Below are positions 33,458-42,579 of a stretch of 60,969 nt of DNA, in pieces. The stretch is from assembly GCF_006351005.1 (NCBI RefSeq), contig NZ_VENP01000015.1, positions 1-60,969 on the forward strand, in the 5' to 3' direction. The notes under the pieces are model-generated. The model was not told where the DNA came from. It saw nothing but the letters and a program-made list of their open reading frames with translations, and made no database searches. The stretch is from Miniimonas arenae. Its GTDB lineage: Bacteria; Actinomycetota; Actinomycetes; Actinomycetales; Beutenbergiaceae. Each line of letters begins with the position of its first letter. Position 1 is the first letter of the stretch. The position numbers and the translations under genes are program-made.

Positions 33458-34167
33458 GCGCGGCCGGCGGATCGCCCCGCCCGACCCGCCCGGATGGTGC
33501 GCCGACGGCTCGAGGCGCCGCTCGCCGTCGCCCGCTGGCGATGCGCGACCTCGTGCTCCTCGTGGTGCTCGGCGTGGTGTTCGGGTTCCTCTACTGGGTG
33601 CTCGTGCAGGCGTGGACCGCGCTGTCGATCGCGATGGGGCCGGCCGGAGACCTCGCGCAGCACGTCCTGTTCGGCGGCTGGCTGCTGGTGGCCCCGCTCG
33701 CCGTCGCGATCCTGCGCCGCCCGGGCGTGGGGATCCTCGCCGAGCTGCTGGCCGCGGTGATCGAGGTCGTGTTCCTCGGCAGTCCGGTCGGCCCGCTGCT
33801 CCTGATCGCCGGCTTCCTCCAGGGCCTGGGCAGCGAGCTGCCGTTCGCGCTCGGGCGGTACCGCTCGTTCGGCTGGGTGCGGTTCGCGGTCTCGGGGCTG
33901 CTGGGCGCGAGTCTCGTGTTCTTCTGGTCGGCGTTCCGGTTCGGCTGGTACGGCCAGGACCTGCTGCTCCTGCGGTTCGGGATCCAGGCGCTGTCCGGCG
34001 TGCTGCTCGGCGGCCTGGTCGCCAAGGTCATCGTGGACGCACTGCTGCGCACCGGGGTGCTCGCGAGCTTCCCGATCGCGGCCGCGTCGCGGTCTGCCGC
34101 GTCAGCAGGCTCGACGGCGCCGGGCGGCGGCGCCGGTGACCCCGACCTGGTACGGCGTGAGCGCTGA
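33454..34167 (+). CDS. ykoE: ECF transporter S component, YkoE-like
   Basis: This 237-residue membrane protein has a basic cytoplasmic N-terminus (~30 residues) and about five or six helices (LVLLVVLGVVFGFLYWVLVQ, VLFGGWLLVAPLAVAIL, ILAELLAAVIEVVFLGSP, PLLLIAGFLQGLGSELPFAL, ALSGVLLGGLVAKVIV). The GSELPFALGRY segment and neighbours identify it as the substrate-binding S component for hydroxymethylpyrimidine/thiamine. It is translationally coupled to ykoF (ATGA) and overlaps ykoD. Confidence 0.92.
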   Translation: MSAAGGSPRPTRPDGAPTARGAARRRPLAMRDLVLLVVLGVVFGFLYWVLVQAWTALSIAMGPAGDLAQHVLFGGWLLVAPLAVAILRRPGVGILAELLAAVIEVVFLGSPVGPLLLIAGFLQGLGSELPFALGRYRSFGWVRFAVSGLLGASLVFFWSAFRFGWYGQDLLLLRFGIQALSGVLLGGLVAKVIVDALLRTGVLASFPIAAASRSAASAGSTAPGGGAGDPDLVRRER

Positions 34168-35821
34168 GCCGGCGATCGAGGCTCGCGACCTCGAGATCGT
34201 GCTCCCCGGGGGCGACGGCGTCGGTCCGCTGACCGCGTCGCTCGCCCCCGGGGAGGCGGTGCTGCTGCTCGGGCCGTCCGGCTCCGGCAAGTCCACGCTG
34301 CTGCGCACGCTCGCGGGCGCGATCCCGCAGACGGTCGGCGCGCGGGTCGCCGGCGAGGCGCGGGTCTGCGGCCTCGACCCGGTCGTGGCGGGCGTGGTCG
34401 TCACCGCCGCGCACGTCGGGGTCGTGGCGCAGGACCCGACGAGCGGGGTCTGCTTGCCCGACGTCCTCGACGAGGTCGCGCTGCCCCTGGAGAACAGGGC
34501 CGTGCCGCGCGCGGACATCGGCCCGCGCGTGGCGGCGGCACTCGCGGGCGTCGAGCTCGGGGCGTACGCCGGGCGCGGCACGCAGGGCCTGTCCGGCGGG
34601 GAGCTGCAGCGGCTCGCGCTCGCGGCCGCGACCGTCGCCCGGCCCGACGTGCTGCTCCTGGACGAGCCCACCGCGATGCTGGACGCGCCGGGCGTCGCGG
34701 CGGTGCGCGCCGCCGTCGGGCGCGTGGCGGGTCGCGCGACGGTGCTGCTCGTCGAGCACCGTCTCGCGGAGTACGCGGGCGAGGACGGCCTGGCGGCGCT
34801 CCCGCCGCGCACGATCGCTCTCGACCGCGGCGGCCGGGTGCTCGGCGACGGCCCCACGGCGCAGGTCCTCGCCCGGCACGGCGCGGCGCTCCTCGCGCAG
34901 GGCTGCTGGCTTCCGGTCGAGGTGGAGCTCGACGTGCTCGGTCTCGACGTCGCCACGCTGGCGCGCCGCACCCTCGACGCGCTGCGTGCGACCGACGCCG
35001 AACCCGCCCCACCGTGCCCGACGGCGTCGCTCGCCCCGTGCGCGGACGCATCGCCCGCCGCGGTGCTCACCGCGCGCGGGCTCGGCGTCGACGTCGGCGG
35101 CCGCGCCCTGCTGCGGGACGTCGACCTGGACCTGCGGGCCGGCGAGGTCGTCGCGCTGCTGGGCGCGAACGGCGCCGGAAAGTCGACGCTGCTGGCCGTG
35201 CTCGCCGGGCTCGTGCCGCCGGCGGCGGGGCGGGTCGCGGGGCCGCGTGCGGGGCTGGTGTTCCAGCACCCCGAGCACCAGTTCGCCGCGCACACGGTCA
35301 CGGCCGAGATCGGGTTCGGGCTGCCCGCGGCGCGGCGCGAGGCGGTCGTTCGGGCGCGGCTGCGCGAGCTCGACCTCGAGCCGTGGGCGGACCGCTCGCC
35401 GTGGACGCTGTCGGGCGGGCAGCAGCGTCGGCTCTCGCTCGCGGCCATGCGCGCTCACGATCGCCCCGTGCTGCTCGCCGACGAGCCGACCTTCGGCCTG
35501 GACCGGGACGGCGCGCACCGAGCGCTGCGGGCGCTGCGGGAGGCGGCCGACGGCGAGCGTCGCGCCGTCGCGTTCACGTCGCACGACCTGCGCCAGGTCG
35601 CCGCGTGGGCCGATCGGGTGGTGCTGATCGCCGACGGCGGCGTGCTGGCCGAGACCACGCCCGCGGCGCTTCTGCAGCGACCCGATCTGCTCGCCGCCGT
35701 CGGCATGCGGGCCACGCCGTGGCTCGGGCACCTGGCGAGGCACGGCGACGCGGTGGTGCGGCATGCGCTGCGCTCGCTCGACGCCGCGGTGCCCGCGCCG
35801 CTCCCGGAGGCCGCGCGATGA
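34157..35821 (+). CDS. ykoD: ECF transporter ATPase with two ABC domains, YkoD-like
   Basis: This protein of about 554 residues fuses two ABC ATPases: the first with Walker A LGPSGSGKST, signature LSGGELQRLALA and Walker B LLLDEPT; the second with LGANGAGKST, LSGGQQRRLSLA and LLADEPTFGLD. Together they power the energy-coupling-factor complex with YkoC and YkoE. The start is uncertain: GTG 34157 overlaps ykoE by 11 bp; an in-frame GTG at 34136 would extend the overlap to 32 bp. Neither has a clear SD, so translational coupling is likely. It ends ATGA into the next reading frame. Confidence 0.93.
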   Translation: MSAEPAIEARDLEIVLPGGDGVGPLTASLAPGEAVLLLGPSGSGKSTLLRTLAGAIPQTVGARVAGEARVCGLDPVVAGVVVTAAHVGVVAQDPTSGVCLPDVLDEVALPLENRAVPRADIGPRVAAALAGVELGAYAGRGTQGLSGGELQRLALAAATVARPDVLLLDEPTAMLDAPGVAAVRAAVGRVAGRATVLLVEHRLAEYAGEDGLAALPPRTIALDRGGRVLGDGPTAQVLARHGAALLAQGCWLPVEVELDVLGLDVATLARRTLDALRATDAEPAPPCPTASLAPCADASPAAVLTARGLGVDVGGRALLRDVDLDLRAGEVVALLGANGAGKSTLLAVLAGLVPPAAGRVAGPRAGLVFQHPEHQFAAHTVTAEIGFGLPAARREAVVRARLRELDLEPWADRSPWTLSGGQQRRLSLAAMRAHDRPVLLADEPTFGLDRDGAHRALRALREAADGERRAVAFTSHDLRQVAAWADRVVLIADGGVLAETTPAALLQRPDLLAAVGMRATPWLGHLARHGDAVVRHALRSLDAAVPAPLPEAAR

Positions 35822-35928
35822 CCCGCGCCGTGCACGGTGGCTGGTCGCCCGTGCGCACTGCCTGGTCGCCCCGCCGGCGTGAGCCCGCTCCCCAGGGCGC
35901 CCGGGCCCCCGGGAGGTGCGTCTCGTGA
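35818..35928 (+). CDS. Possible 36-residue bridging peptide in the yko operon
   Basis: An ATG overlaps the ykoD stop (ATGA), and its frame ends TGA overlapping the ykoC GTG start (GTGA). The peptide is basic and Trp/Pro/Arg-rich (MTRAVHGGWSPVRTAWSPRR ...). It may be a real tiny protein or simply a short frame that carries ribosomes from ykoD to ykoC. Evidence is the precise overlap at both ends only. Confidence 0.3.
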   Translation: MTRAVHGGWSPVRTAWSPRRREPAPQGARAPGRCVS

Positions 35929-36662
35929 GCGCGTCCTTCCTCGGCGCCTGCAACCCGGCGGTCAAGCTCGCGGTGCTCACGCTGTGCTCGGCTGGGGTCC
36001 TGTTCCTCACCGACCCCGCGGTGCTGGCGGCGCTCTGTGCGGCGCTGCTGCTCGCCGTCGTGCTCGCGGGCCGTGTCCCGCCGCGCGACCTGGCGCGGGC
36101 GATGGTCCCGTTCCTCGCGTTCGGCGTCGGCACGCTGCTCGTCAACGCGCTCGCGCGCCCCGGCACGCTGCTCTGGCCCGACCTGCCGGTGCGGGTGACG
36201 GCCGAGGGCGTCCGGATCGGCGCGATGCTCGCGCTGCGCACACTCGTGATCGGCACGACGGCGGTGGTGTTCGCCGCCACCACGCCGCCGCAGCGGCTGC
36301 TCACGAGCCTCGTCGAGCACGCGCGGGTGCCGCCGCGGGTGGCGTTCGCGCTGCTCGCCGGGCACCGGATGCTGCAGACGCTGCCGGAGCAGTGGACGAC
36401 GATCCGGCGGGCCCACGCGGTCCGGGCGCCGCTGCGCCGCGACGGTCGCGCGCGGTTCGGCCCGCGCGAGTACGCCCGGTGCGCGTTCGCGCTGCTCGTG
36501 ACGTCGATCCGGGCCGGTGAGCGGGTCGCGTTCGCGCTGGAGTCCCGCGGGCTCGCCGACGGGCCGCGCACGATCTGGCGGCCGACGTCGCTCGGGGTGC
36601 GCGACGTCGCGCTCGTCGGCGTGGTGCTCGGCGCGCTCGGGGTCGCGATCGGCCTCAGCTGA
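35925..36662 (+). CDS. ykoC: ECF transporter T component, YkoC-like
   Basis: This 245-residue membrane protein is the energy-coupling T subunit (EcfT/CbiQ type). It has NPAVKLAVLTLCSAGVLFL, several helices and the cytoplasmic coupling segments with Ala-Arg-Gly-like signatures (ALESRGLADGPRT; RRAHAVRAPLRRDGR). The GTG at 35925 has GGAGG at 8 nt and is preferred over the GTG at 35916. The 3' end overlaps the convergent MMPL gene by 8 bp. Confidence 0.9.
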   Translation: MSASFLGACNPAVKLAVLTLCSAGVLFLTDPAVLAALCAALLLAVVLAGRVPPRDLARAMVPFLAFGVGTLLVNALARPGTLLWPDLPVRVTAEGVRIGAMLALRTLVIGTTAVVFAATTPPQRLLTSLVEHARVPPRVAFALLAGHRMLQTLPEQWTTIRRAHAVRAPLRRDGRARFGPREYARCAFALLVTSIRAGERVAFALESRGLADGPRTIWRPTSLGVRDVALVGVVLGALGVAIGLS

Positions 36663-38985
36663 GTGCGCGCGACTCCTCACCGGTGCCCGCAGCGGCACCG
36701 GCCGCCGACGTCCGCCCCGGCACCCCGCGCCCGGGCAGCCACCAGTTCCACCGCCCGAGGAGCCGCATCGATGCCGGCACCACCACGAGCCGCACCACCG
36801 TCGCGTCCAGCGCGATCCCGATCGCGAGCCCGAACCCGAGCTGCTGGATCGGCAGGATGCCCGCGAACGCGAACGCCCCGAACACCACCACCATGAGCAG
36901 CGCGGCGCCCGAGATGAGCGGCGCGGTCCGGGCGAGCCCGCGTGCCACGGAACCCACGTCGTCGCCCGTGCGCACGTAGTCCTCCCGGACCCGGTTGAGC
37001 AGGAACACCTCGTAGTCGGTGCTGAGACTGAACAGCAGCGTGAGCAGCAGCACGGGCACGAAGTTCTGGACGTAGTCGGAGGACTCGAACCCGAAGAGCG
37101 ACGCCCCGATGCCGTCCTGGAAGACGAGCACGAGCACGCCGTACGTGGCGCCCACCGACAGCAGGTTCACCGCGATCGCCTTGAGCGGCAGCAGCACCGA
37201 GCGGAACGTCACGAGCAGGAGCACGAAGATCACGGCGAGCATCGCGAGGACCACGGTGGGCAGCGTGTCGGCGATGACCTCGTTGCTGTCCACGCCCTGC
37301 GCGGTCTCGCCGCCCACGTCGATCGAGAGCGTCGCGACTCCGGCCCCCGTCCCCGACCCCGCGACGGCCTGCGTCGCAGCATCGCGCACCTGCGCGAGCA
37401 GGTCCTGCGTCGCGGGGTCCGCGGCGGTGGCCTCCGGCACGACGTCGAGCACGAGCCGCAGGTCGTCCGCGGCCACGAAGTGGTCCACGGTCTGGCGCAC
37501 GTCGCCCGGCAGTGCCTCGCGCACGTCGGGTGCGGTCGCCGCGAGCGGGTCGCCCGGCGAGACGAGCGTGAGCACGTCGAGCGCGGAGTCCAGGCCGGCC
37601 ACGCCGTCGAGCGCACGCAGGTCCTCGGCGAGGGCGAGCACGGCGGGCGTGGCGGCGCCGTCGGACAGCGGCGTCGTGGCCGTGACGACCACCCGGATCG
37701 GCGCCGTCGCGCCCGGGCCGAACTCCTGCGCCACGAGGTCGAACCCGGCGCGCACCGGCGAGGACGTCGGGATGATCCGCGCGTCCGGGGTGAAGGTGCT
37801 CATCCCGGCGGCGGGGACGGCAAGCGCGAGCAGCAGCGCCACCGCCCCGGCGAGGAACGCCACCGGGCGGCGCATCACCGTGCGCGCGAAGGCGTCCCAC
37901 CGCCGCGACCCGGCCCGCGGGTGGCTCGAGCGCCCGGCACGCATGCTGCGCTGCAGCCGCGGACCGAGCAGCGCGAGCAGCATCGGCAGCAGCAGGAGGC
38001 TCACGAGCACCGCGGACGCGACCACGAGGACGGCCCCGAGCGCGATCGACCGGATGACGCCGAGCGGCACGAGCACGAGCGTGCACATCGCCGCGACCAC
38101 CGTGATCCCGGAGAACAGCACCGTCTCCCCGGAGGTGCGCAGCGTGGTCGCGAGCGCCTCGTCCTGGTCGCGCCCGGCCGCCAGCTCCTCGCGGAACCGG
38201 GTGATGAGGAAGAGGGAGTAGTCGACGCCGACGCCGAGCCCCAGCATCGTCGCGGCGTTCTGCACGAAGACCGACAGCTCCACCTGTCCCGCGATCAGCG
38301 AGAGCACCGCGAACGTGAGCAGGATCGCCGTGACCCCGACGGCGAGTGCGGCCAGGGCCGCGAGCGCGCCGCCGAAGAGCAGCACCACGACGAGCACGAT
38401 GAGCGGCAGCGCGATGAGCTCGGCGCGGAACAGGCTCGTCTCGCTGAGGTGGTTGACCTCGCCCCAGAACGGCGCGGCGCCGACGAGGGAGACCTCGAGG
38501 CCGTCCGGTGCGAAGCGTTCGGTGAGGTCGTGCTGGACGCCCGTCAGCAGCTGGCGAGCCTCGCCGTCCGGCAGCGCAAGCGCGACGGCGTTCACCACCG
38601 TCCGGCCGTCCTCGCCGAGGAACGCGCCCCGCGCCTCGGGCGACAGCGTGGACCAGCCGTAGGCGCTCGTGGCCTGCAGCACCGGGTCGGTCATGACGGC
38701 GTCGAACGCCTCGGCGACGCGCGTCTCGAACGCGGCGTCGGCGGCGGTGTGCGCGGTGTCGTGCACGACCAGCGTGAGCGACGTGGGTCCTCGTCCCAGG
38801 AACCCCTGCGCCACGGCCTCCTCCACGCGCTGCGACGCCGAGTCCGGCACCGCCCAGCCGCCGCCGCTCAGGCGCGCCGGCAGTCCGGAGGCGAGCAGGC
38901 CGGCGACGGCGAGCAGCGCCACCCAGGCGACCACCCCCACCCAGCGCCACCGGCGGGCGGCCACCGCGATCGCGTGCAGCCTCAT
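36655..38985 (-). CDS. MMPL family lipid exporter
   Basis: This 776-residue RND/MMPL protein has a first helix at about residues 15-35, a large extracytoplasmic loop, helices around 175-370 (including GVDYSLFLITRFREELAAGR, the proton-relay region) and a second repeat with STDYEVFLLNRVREDYVRTG in the C-terminal helix block. It begins MRLHAIAVAARRWRW; the ATG overlaps the ThiF stop (ATGA), so it is the last gene of the acyl-metabolism operon and likely exports that operon's product. Substrate assignment is inference from context. Confidence 0.92.
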   Translation of the reverse strand: MRLHAIAVAARRWRWVGVVAWVALLAVAGLLASGLPARLSGGGWAVPDSASQRVEEAVAQGFLGRGPTSLTLVVHDTAHTAADAAFETRVAEAFDAVMTDPVLQATSAYGWSTLSPEARGAFLGEDGRTVVNAVALALPDGEARQLLTGVQHDLTERFAPDGLEVSLVGAAPFWGEVNHLSETSLFRAELIALPLIVLVVVLLFGGALAALAALAVGVTAILLTFAVLSLIAGQVELSVFVQNAATMLGLGVGVDYSLFLITRFREELAAGRDQDEALATTLRTSGETVLFSGITVVAAMCTLVLVPLGVIRSIALGAVLVVASAVLVSLLLLPMLLALLGPRLQRSMRAGRSSHPRAGSRRWDAFARTVMRRPVAFLAGAVALLLALAVPAAGMSTFTPDARIIPTSSPVRAGFDLVAQEFGPGATAPIRVVVTATTPLSDGAATPAVLALAEDLRALDGVAGLDSALDVLTLVSPGDPLAATAPDVREALPGDVRQTVDHFVAADDLRLVLDVVPEATAADPATQDLLAQVRDAATQAVAGSGTGAGVATLSIDVGGETAQGVDSNEVIADTLPTVVLAMLAVIFVLLLVTFRSVLLPLKAIAVNLLSVGATYGVLVLVFQDGIGASLFGFESSDYVQNFVPVLLLTLLFSLSTDYEVFLLNRVREDYVRTGDDVGSVARGLARTAPLISGAALLMVVVFGAFAFAGILPIQQLGFGLAIGIALDATVVRLVVVPASMRLLGRWNWWLPGRGVPGRTSAAGAAAGTGEESRALS

Positions 38986-40043
38986 CGCGCGGCTCCCGTG
39001 GTCGACGGCGCGGCCTGCGCTGCGCGGGCCAGCGAGGCGGGTGGCGACGCCGGGGCGGGTGGCGACGCCGGGGCGGGTGGCGGCACCGACCGCTGCGACC
39101 GCGCGAGGTCGCGCAGCGCGAGCAGCGCCTGCACCGGCCGGCCCCACTGGGCCGACATCCGTCGACCCGCGGTGCGGACCGCCTGGTGCGCGTCGATGAC
39201 GGTATGCCGCCGCACGCGCTCGCCGGCGAGCAGGTCGACGACGATGCGCGAGGCGAGCGCCCCGAACAGCAGCGAGGTGTAGACGAGCTGGGACAGCGGC
39301 GCGTCGGGGTCGGCGAGCGAGGCGCGCGCGCTCACGAACATCTCGACGGGCACGGTGCGCAGCGGGACGATCCGGCGCAGCAGCGTCCAGGTGTGCTCGT
39401 GCTGCACCTGGGCGCGGGTGAGCCGGCCGTCGAACGGGGCGTCGCCGGGCGCGTAGTCGTAGACGCGGACGTACTGCGTGCCGGCCATGTCGTAGCCCGA
39501 GACGACCGGACGACCCAGGCGCGCGGCCGCCTCGTGCAGCGCGTACTTGGCGAGCCAGCCCGCGCGCTCGGTGACGTCGACGCCGTCGATCACGACGTCG
39601 CAGCCCTCCACCAGCGCGGTCACGCCGGTGCGGGTGATGCCGCGCTCGTGGACGGCGACGGCGGCCGCCGGGTTGATCGCGAGGACCCGCTCGGCCCCGA
39701 CCACGGCCTTGTTCCGGCCGAGGTCGCCGCGGACGGCGTGCTGGCGGTTGAGGTTGTTCAGCTCGTAGCTGCCGTTGTCGGCGAGCACGAGGTGCTGCAC
39801 GCCGAGCCGGGCGAGCGGCTCGATCACGGCGCCGCCGGTCGAGCCGCAGCCCGCGACCAGGACGACCGCCTCGGCCAGCCGCCGCTGGGTGCGCGCCGGG
39901 ACGAAGCCGCGGTTGCGGCGGGTGAGCTCCACGTAGTCGGCGCTGGGGGAGAGGCGGTGCTCGCCGTCGTGCCCGCGACGGGGGGCGGGGGACGGGCGGC
40001 GGCTCTCGGCCGAGGGCCGTGCGGTGGGGGGCGCGGTGGTCAT
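38982..40043 (-). CDS. ThiF/E1-like adenylyltransferase of the acyl cluster
   Basis: This 353-residue protein has a disordered N-terminus (about 35 residues) and an E1/ThiF/MoeB fold: ATP-binding GCGSTGG (65-71), LADNGSYELNNLNRQ with the Arg finger R100, NKAVVGAERV (K112), and the Mg-binding VIDGVD (D153/D156). It lacks the CxxC zinc motifs and an obvious catalytic cysteine of sulfur-transfer E1 enzymes, and the C-terminus is Ala/Pro-rich. E1 enzymes activate a carboxylate as acyl-AMP. Neighbours suggest the carboxylate is not a ubiquitin-like protein but part of a small molecule. GGAG precedes ATG at 9 nt. Confidence 0.85.
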   Translation of the reverse strand: MTTAPPTARPSAESRRPSPAPRRGHDGEHRLSPSADYVELTRRNRGFVPARTQRRLAEAVVLVAGCGSTGGAVIEPLARLGVQHLVLADNGSYELNNLNRQHAVRGDLGRNKAVVGAERVLAINPAAAVAVHERGITRTGVTALVEGCDVVIDGVDVTERAGWLAKYALHEAAARLGRPVVSGYDMAGTQYVRVYDYAPGDAPFDGRLTRAQVQHEHTWTLLRRIVPLRTVPVEMFVSARASLADPDAPLSQLVYTSLLFGALASRIVVDLLAGERVRRHTVIDAHQAVRTAGRRMSAQWGRPVQALLALRDLARSQRSVPPPAPASPPAPASPPASLARAAQAAPSTTGAAR

Positions 40044-40085
40044 GGGTTCTGCTCCGGTGCTGGTCAGGGGCGGATCAGGGGCGGG

Positions 40086-41075
40086 TCAGGCGGCGACGCG
40101 GTTGGTCGCGCCGTGCAGGTGCTCGCCGAGCCCGGTGGTGGCGGCGAACAGGTCGGGCGAGGCGAGGGTCTGCGTGAGCAGGTCCGCGCGCAGCTGCAGG
40201 TCGGCGCGGGAGGGCAGGTGCGAGACGAACGGCTTCACCTCACCGCGCGCGGTGTAGACCAGGTGCATGAGGTCGGTGCCGGGCAGGACGGGCGTGGTGT
40301 GCTCCACGAGCTGCACCTCGAGCCCGGCGAGCAGCAGGTGGCGCAGCGCGACCTTCTCCTCGACGTCGCCCACGAGCGTGCGGACGGGCGGGTCGCTCGC
40401 GAGCACGGCCTGCGCCACCCCGAGGAGCAGCTCGAGGGTGATCCGCAGGCGCTGCGCCTTGTCGGTCACGGTGCGGGCGCGGACGAACCGCTTGAGCTCG
40501 CGGACCTCGTGGCTCGTCGTGCCGGGCAGCGGCGCCACCTTCTCGAACACGTTGAGCCCGTGCGCGGTCTCCACCGGGAAGGGCGCCCGTGCGGGGTCGA
40601 GGAGCGGGCGCGGGGCCTCGTCCCGTGAGGAGGCCAGGCAGACGTAGCCGAGGATCCGGCCCGTGGCGCCGTCGAGTGTGAGCACGTGCACGTCGTTCGG
40701 GCCGAGCGCGGAGACCGGCTCGCAGAACCAGCCCGACGAGCGCACCACGTCGCCGCACGCCCAGCCGAGCTGGAGGTACTGCGCGAGCCGGAAGCCCTGC
40801 ATCGCGAGCGCGTAGCGGTGCGGGAGGTCCCGCGTGCGGATCGCCAGCGTGGTCAGCCCGTCGCCGCGCACCGCGAGGTGGTCCAGCGCGCCGGGCGGCA
40901 CGTGGTCCAGCAGCCGCCGGCAGCTGAGCGAGCCGTGCAGCCCGATGATGTCGCGCGTGAAGCGCTCGGTGGCGCCGACGGCGAGCATCGCGTCCGCGCG
41001 GTCGACGCCGAGCCCGCCGCGGGGCACGTCGGCAGCGGCGGACGGGTCGGTCGCGGCGAGAGTCGGGTGGCACAT
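40086..41075 (-). CDS. Putative GNAT/LuxI-like acyltransferase
   Basis: This 329-residue protein is not a family I can name with certainty. Residues 125-270 follow the layout of N-acyl amino-acid / N-acyl-homoserine-lactone synthases and related GNATs: a beta strand HVLTLDGATGRILGYVCLAS, FPVE (166-169) before a variable loop, EVRELKRFVR (190-199), a long helix ITLELLLGVAQAVL and a final RHLLLAGLEVQLVEH. In that family the enzyme moves an acyl chain from acyl-CoA/ACP to an amine. The N-terminal ~100 residues are extra. CGGAGA is 5 nt before ATG. It sits between an acyl-CoA dehydrogenase and an adenylyltransferase, which fits an acyl-ligation role. Confidence 0.6.
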   Translation of the reverse strand: MCHPTLAATDPSAAADVPRGGLGVDRADAMLAVGATERFTRDIIGLHGSLSCRRLLDHVPPGALDHLAVRGDGLTTLAIRTRDLPHRYALAMQGFRLAQYLQLGWACGDVVRSSGWFCEPVSALGPNDVHVLTLDGATGRILGYVCLASSRDEAPRPLLDPARAPFPVETAHGLNVFEKVAPLPGTTSHEVRELKRFVRARTVTDKAQRLRITLELLLGVAQAVLASDPPVRTLVGDVEEKVALRHLLLAGLEVQLVEHTTPVLPGTDLMHLVYTARGEVKPFVSHLPSRADLQLRADLLTQTLASPDLFAATTGLGEHLHGATNRVAA

Positions 41076-41242
41076 GGCGGTCTCCGGGTGGTGGTCGGAC
41101 TGGGCGTGGTGTCTGGTCGGCCGGCGGTGGTGGCGGTGGCGGAGGTGGCGCTGGCGGCGTCGACGGTGCGGCTGCGGTGGTGCGCTGCGGCGGCAGTGGC
41201 GGGCTCGAGGCGGGCGACGCGGAGGTGAGCCGCGCGCCCGAC

Positions 41243-42499
41243 TCAGAAGTCGCCGTCGTCCTCGGTGTAGATCGCGTCGGTGACGGCGAGCGCGAGCACC
41301 TCGGGGGTGCCCTCGTAGATGCGGGACCCGAGTGCCTCGCGCAGGTACTTCTCCATGCCCCAGTCGCGCACGTAGCCGCGAGCGCCCATGAGGGACATGC
41401 CCTCCTCGGCGACCTCGATCGCGATGCGGTCGGCGAAGAGCTTCGCGGTCGCGGTCTCGAAGACGGGTGCGGGCACCCGGGTGTCCGCGAGGTGCGCGGC
41501 GCGCAGGTACATCAGGCGCGAGGCCTCGACCTTCGCGGCCATCTCGGCGAGCTTGCGCGCGGTGAACTGGTGCTCGCGCAGGCGCTTGCCACCCTGGACG
41601 CGCTCGTCGCACCACGCGATCGCGAGGTCGAGGGCGCCGCGTGCGACGCCGGTCGCGATGGCCGCGACGGCGGCGCGTGCCATGTTCATCTGCGCGATGT
41701 TGATGAAGACGCCGCCGCCCTCGCCGCCGATCATGTTCTCGGCGGGCACGCGCACACCGTCGAACTGCAGCTCGGTGCCGAGGCAGGCGCGGTAACCCAT
41801 CTTGTCGGCAACGGCGCCGCGGGTGACGCCCGGGGCGTCCAGCGGGATGACGAAACAGGTCAGTCCGCTCGCGCCGGGGTGGCCCTCGAGGTTGGCGAAG
41901 ACGGTGCCGTAGTGGGCGACCTTGCCGTTGGTGATGAACATCTTCGCGCCGTCGACCACGTAGTGGTCGCCCTCGCGGCGCGCCCGGGTGACCCCGATCG
42001 CGTGCTCGGCGGCCTCGGGGATGAGCAGGTCGCAGCCGGCGCGCTCCTCGGTGATCGCGTTGCACGCGAGCACGGGGTCGTCGCCCGCGAAGAGGGGCAG
42101 GAATCGCGCCTGCACACCGGCGTCGCCCGAGAGCAGCAGCGGCGCCTGGCCGAGCATCGTGGCGCCGAAGATGAGTGCGAAGCCCGCGTCGACGGCGGCC
42201 AGCTCCTCGAGCGCCACGGCGACGCCGAGCTCCCCGTAGCCGAGGCCGCCCAGGTGGCGGGGGATGACGAGCCGGGTGAGGCCGAGCTGGTGGGCCTCGG
42301 TGACGAGCTCCCAGTCGAAGTCGGCGGCGTCGGCCTCGTCGAGGCGTCGCACGGCCGGGCGCAGCCGGGTCTGGGCGAACTCGCGGACCAGCCGGCGCAG
42401 CTCCTCGGCGTGCGCGGGCAGCGAGGTGAAGGTCGGCTCGGTGAGCGTCGGCTCGGTGAGTGAGGTGTCGGCGAAGGCGTGGACGTCGACGGCGGTCAT
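41243..42499 (-). CDS. Acyl-CoA dehydrogenase
   Basis: This 418-residue flavoenzyme has the three ACAD domains: N-terminal helices (LVREFAQTRLRPAVRRLDEA), the FAD/substrate segments NAITEERAGCDL and VDGAKMFITNGKVAHYGTVF, and the C-terminal helical domain with the MGARGYVRDWGMEKYLREAL and RIYEGTPEV motifs. Glu396 in YEGTPEV is the position of the catalytic base in short/medium-chain enzymes. It should introduce an alpha-beta double bond into an acyl thioester. AGGAG lies 6 nt before ATG. The 167 bp downstream to the acyltransferase gene are a GGCGGTGGT-type low-complexity run with no gene. Confidence 0.94.
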   Translation of the reverse strand: MTAVDVHAFADTSLTEPTLTEPTFTSLPAHAEELRRLVREFAQTRLRPAVRRLDEADAADFDWELVTEAHQLGLTRLVIPRHLGGLGYGELGVAVALEELAAVDAGFALIFGATMLGQAPLLLSGDAGVQARFLPLFAGDDPVLACNAITEERAGCDLLIPEAAEHAIGVTRARREGDHYVVDGAKMFITNGKVAHYGTVFANLEGHPGASGLTCFVIPLDAPGVTRGAVADKMGYRACLGTELQFDGVRVPAENMIGGEGGGVFINIAQMNMARAAVAAIATGVARGALDLAIAWCDERVQGGKRLREHQFTARKLAEMAAKVEASRLMYLRAAHLADTRVPAPVFETATAKLFADRIAIEVAEEGMSLMGARGYVRDWGMEKYLREALGSRIYEGTPEVLALAVTDAIYTEDDGDF

Positions 42500-42579
42500 G
42501 GCGCTCTCCTGGCTCTGGCGGATCGAGATGCGGGATCGAGGTGCGGGCGGATGGTGAACAGCGGCAGTGGCGGCGCGGC

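Noticed and set aside
36517-39282. Plus-strand 921-residue frame opposite the second MMPL gene
   Set aside because: Composition is typical of a shadow (His/Glu/Arg-rich, no domains).
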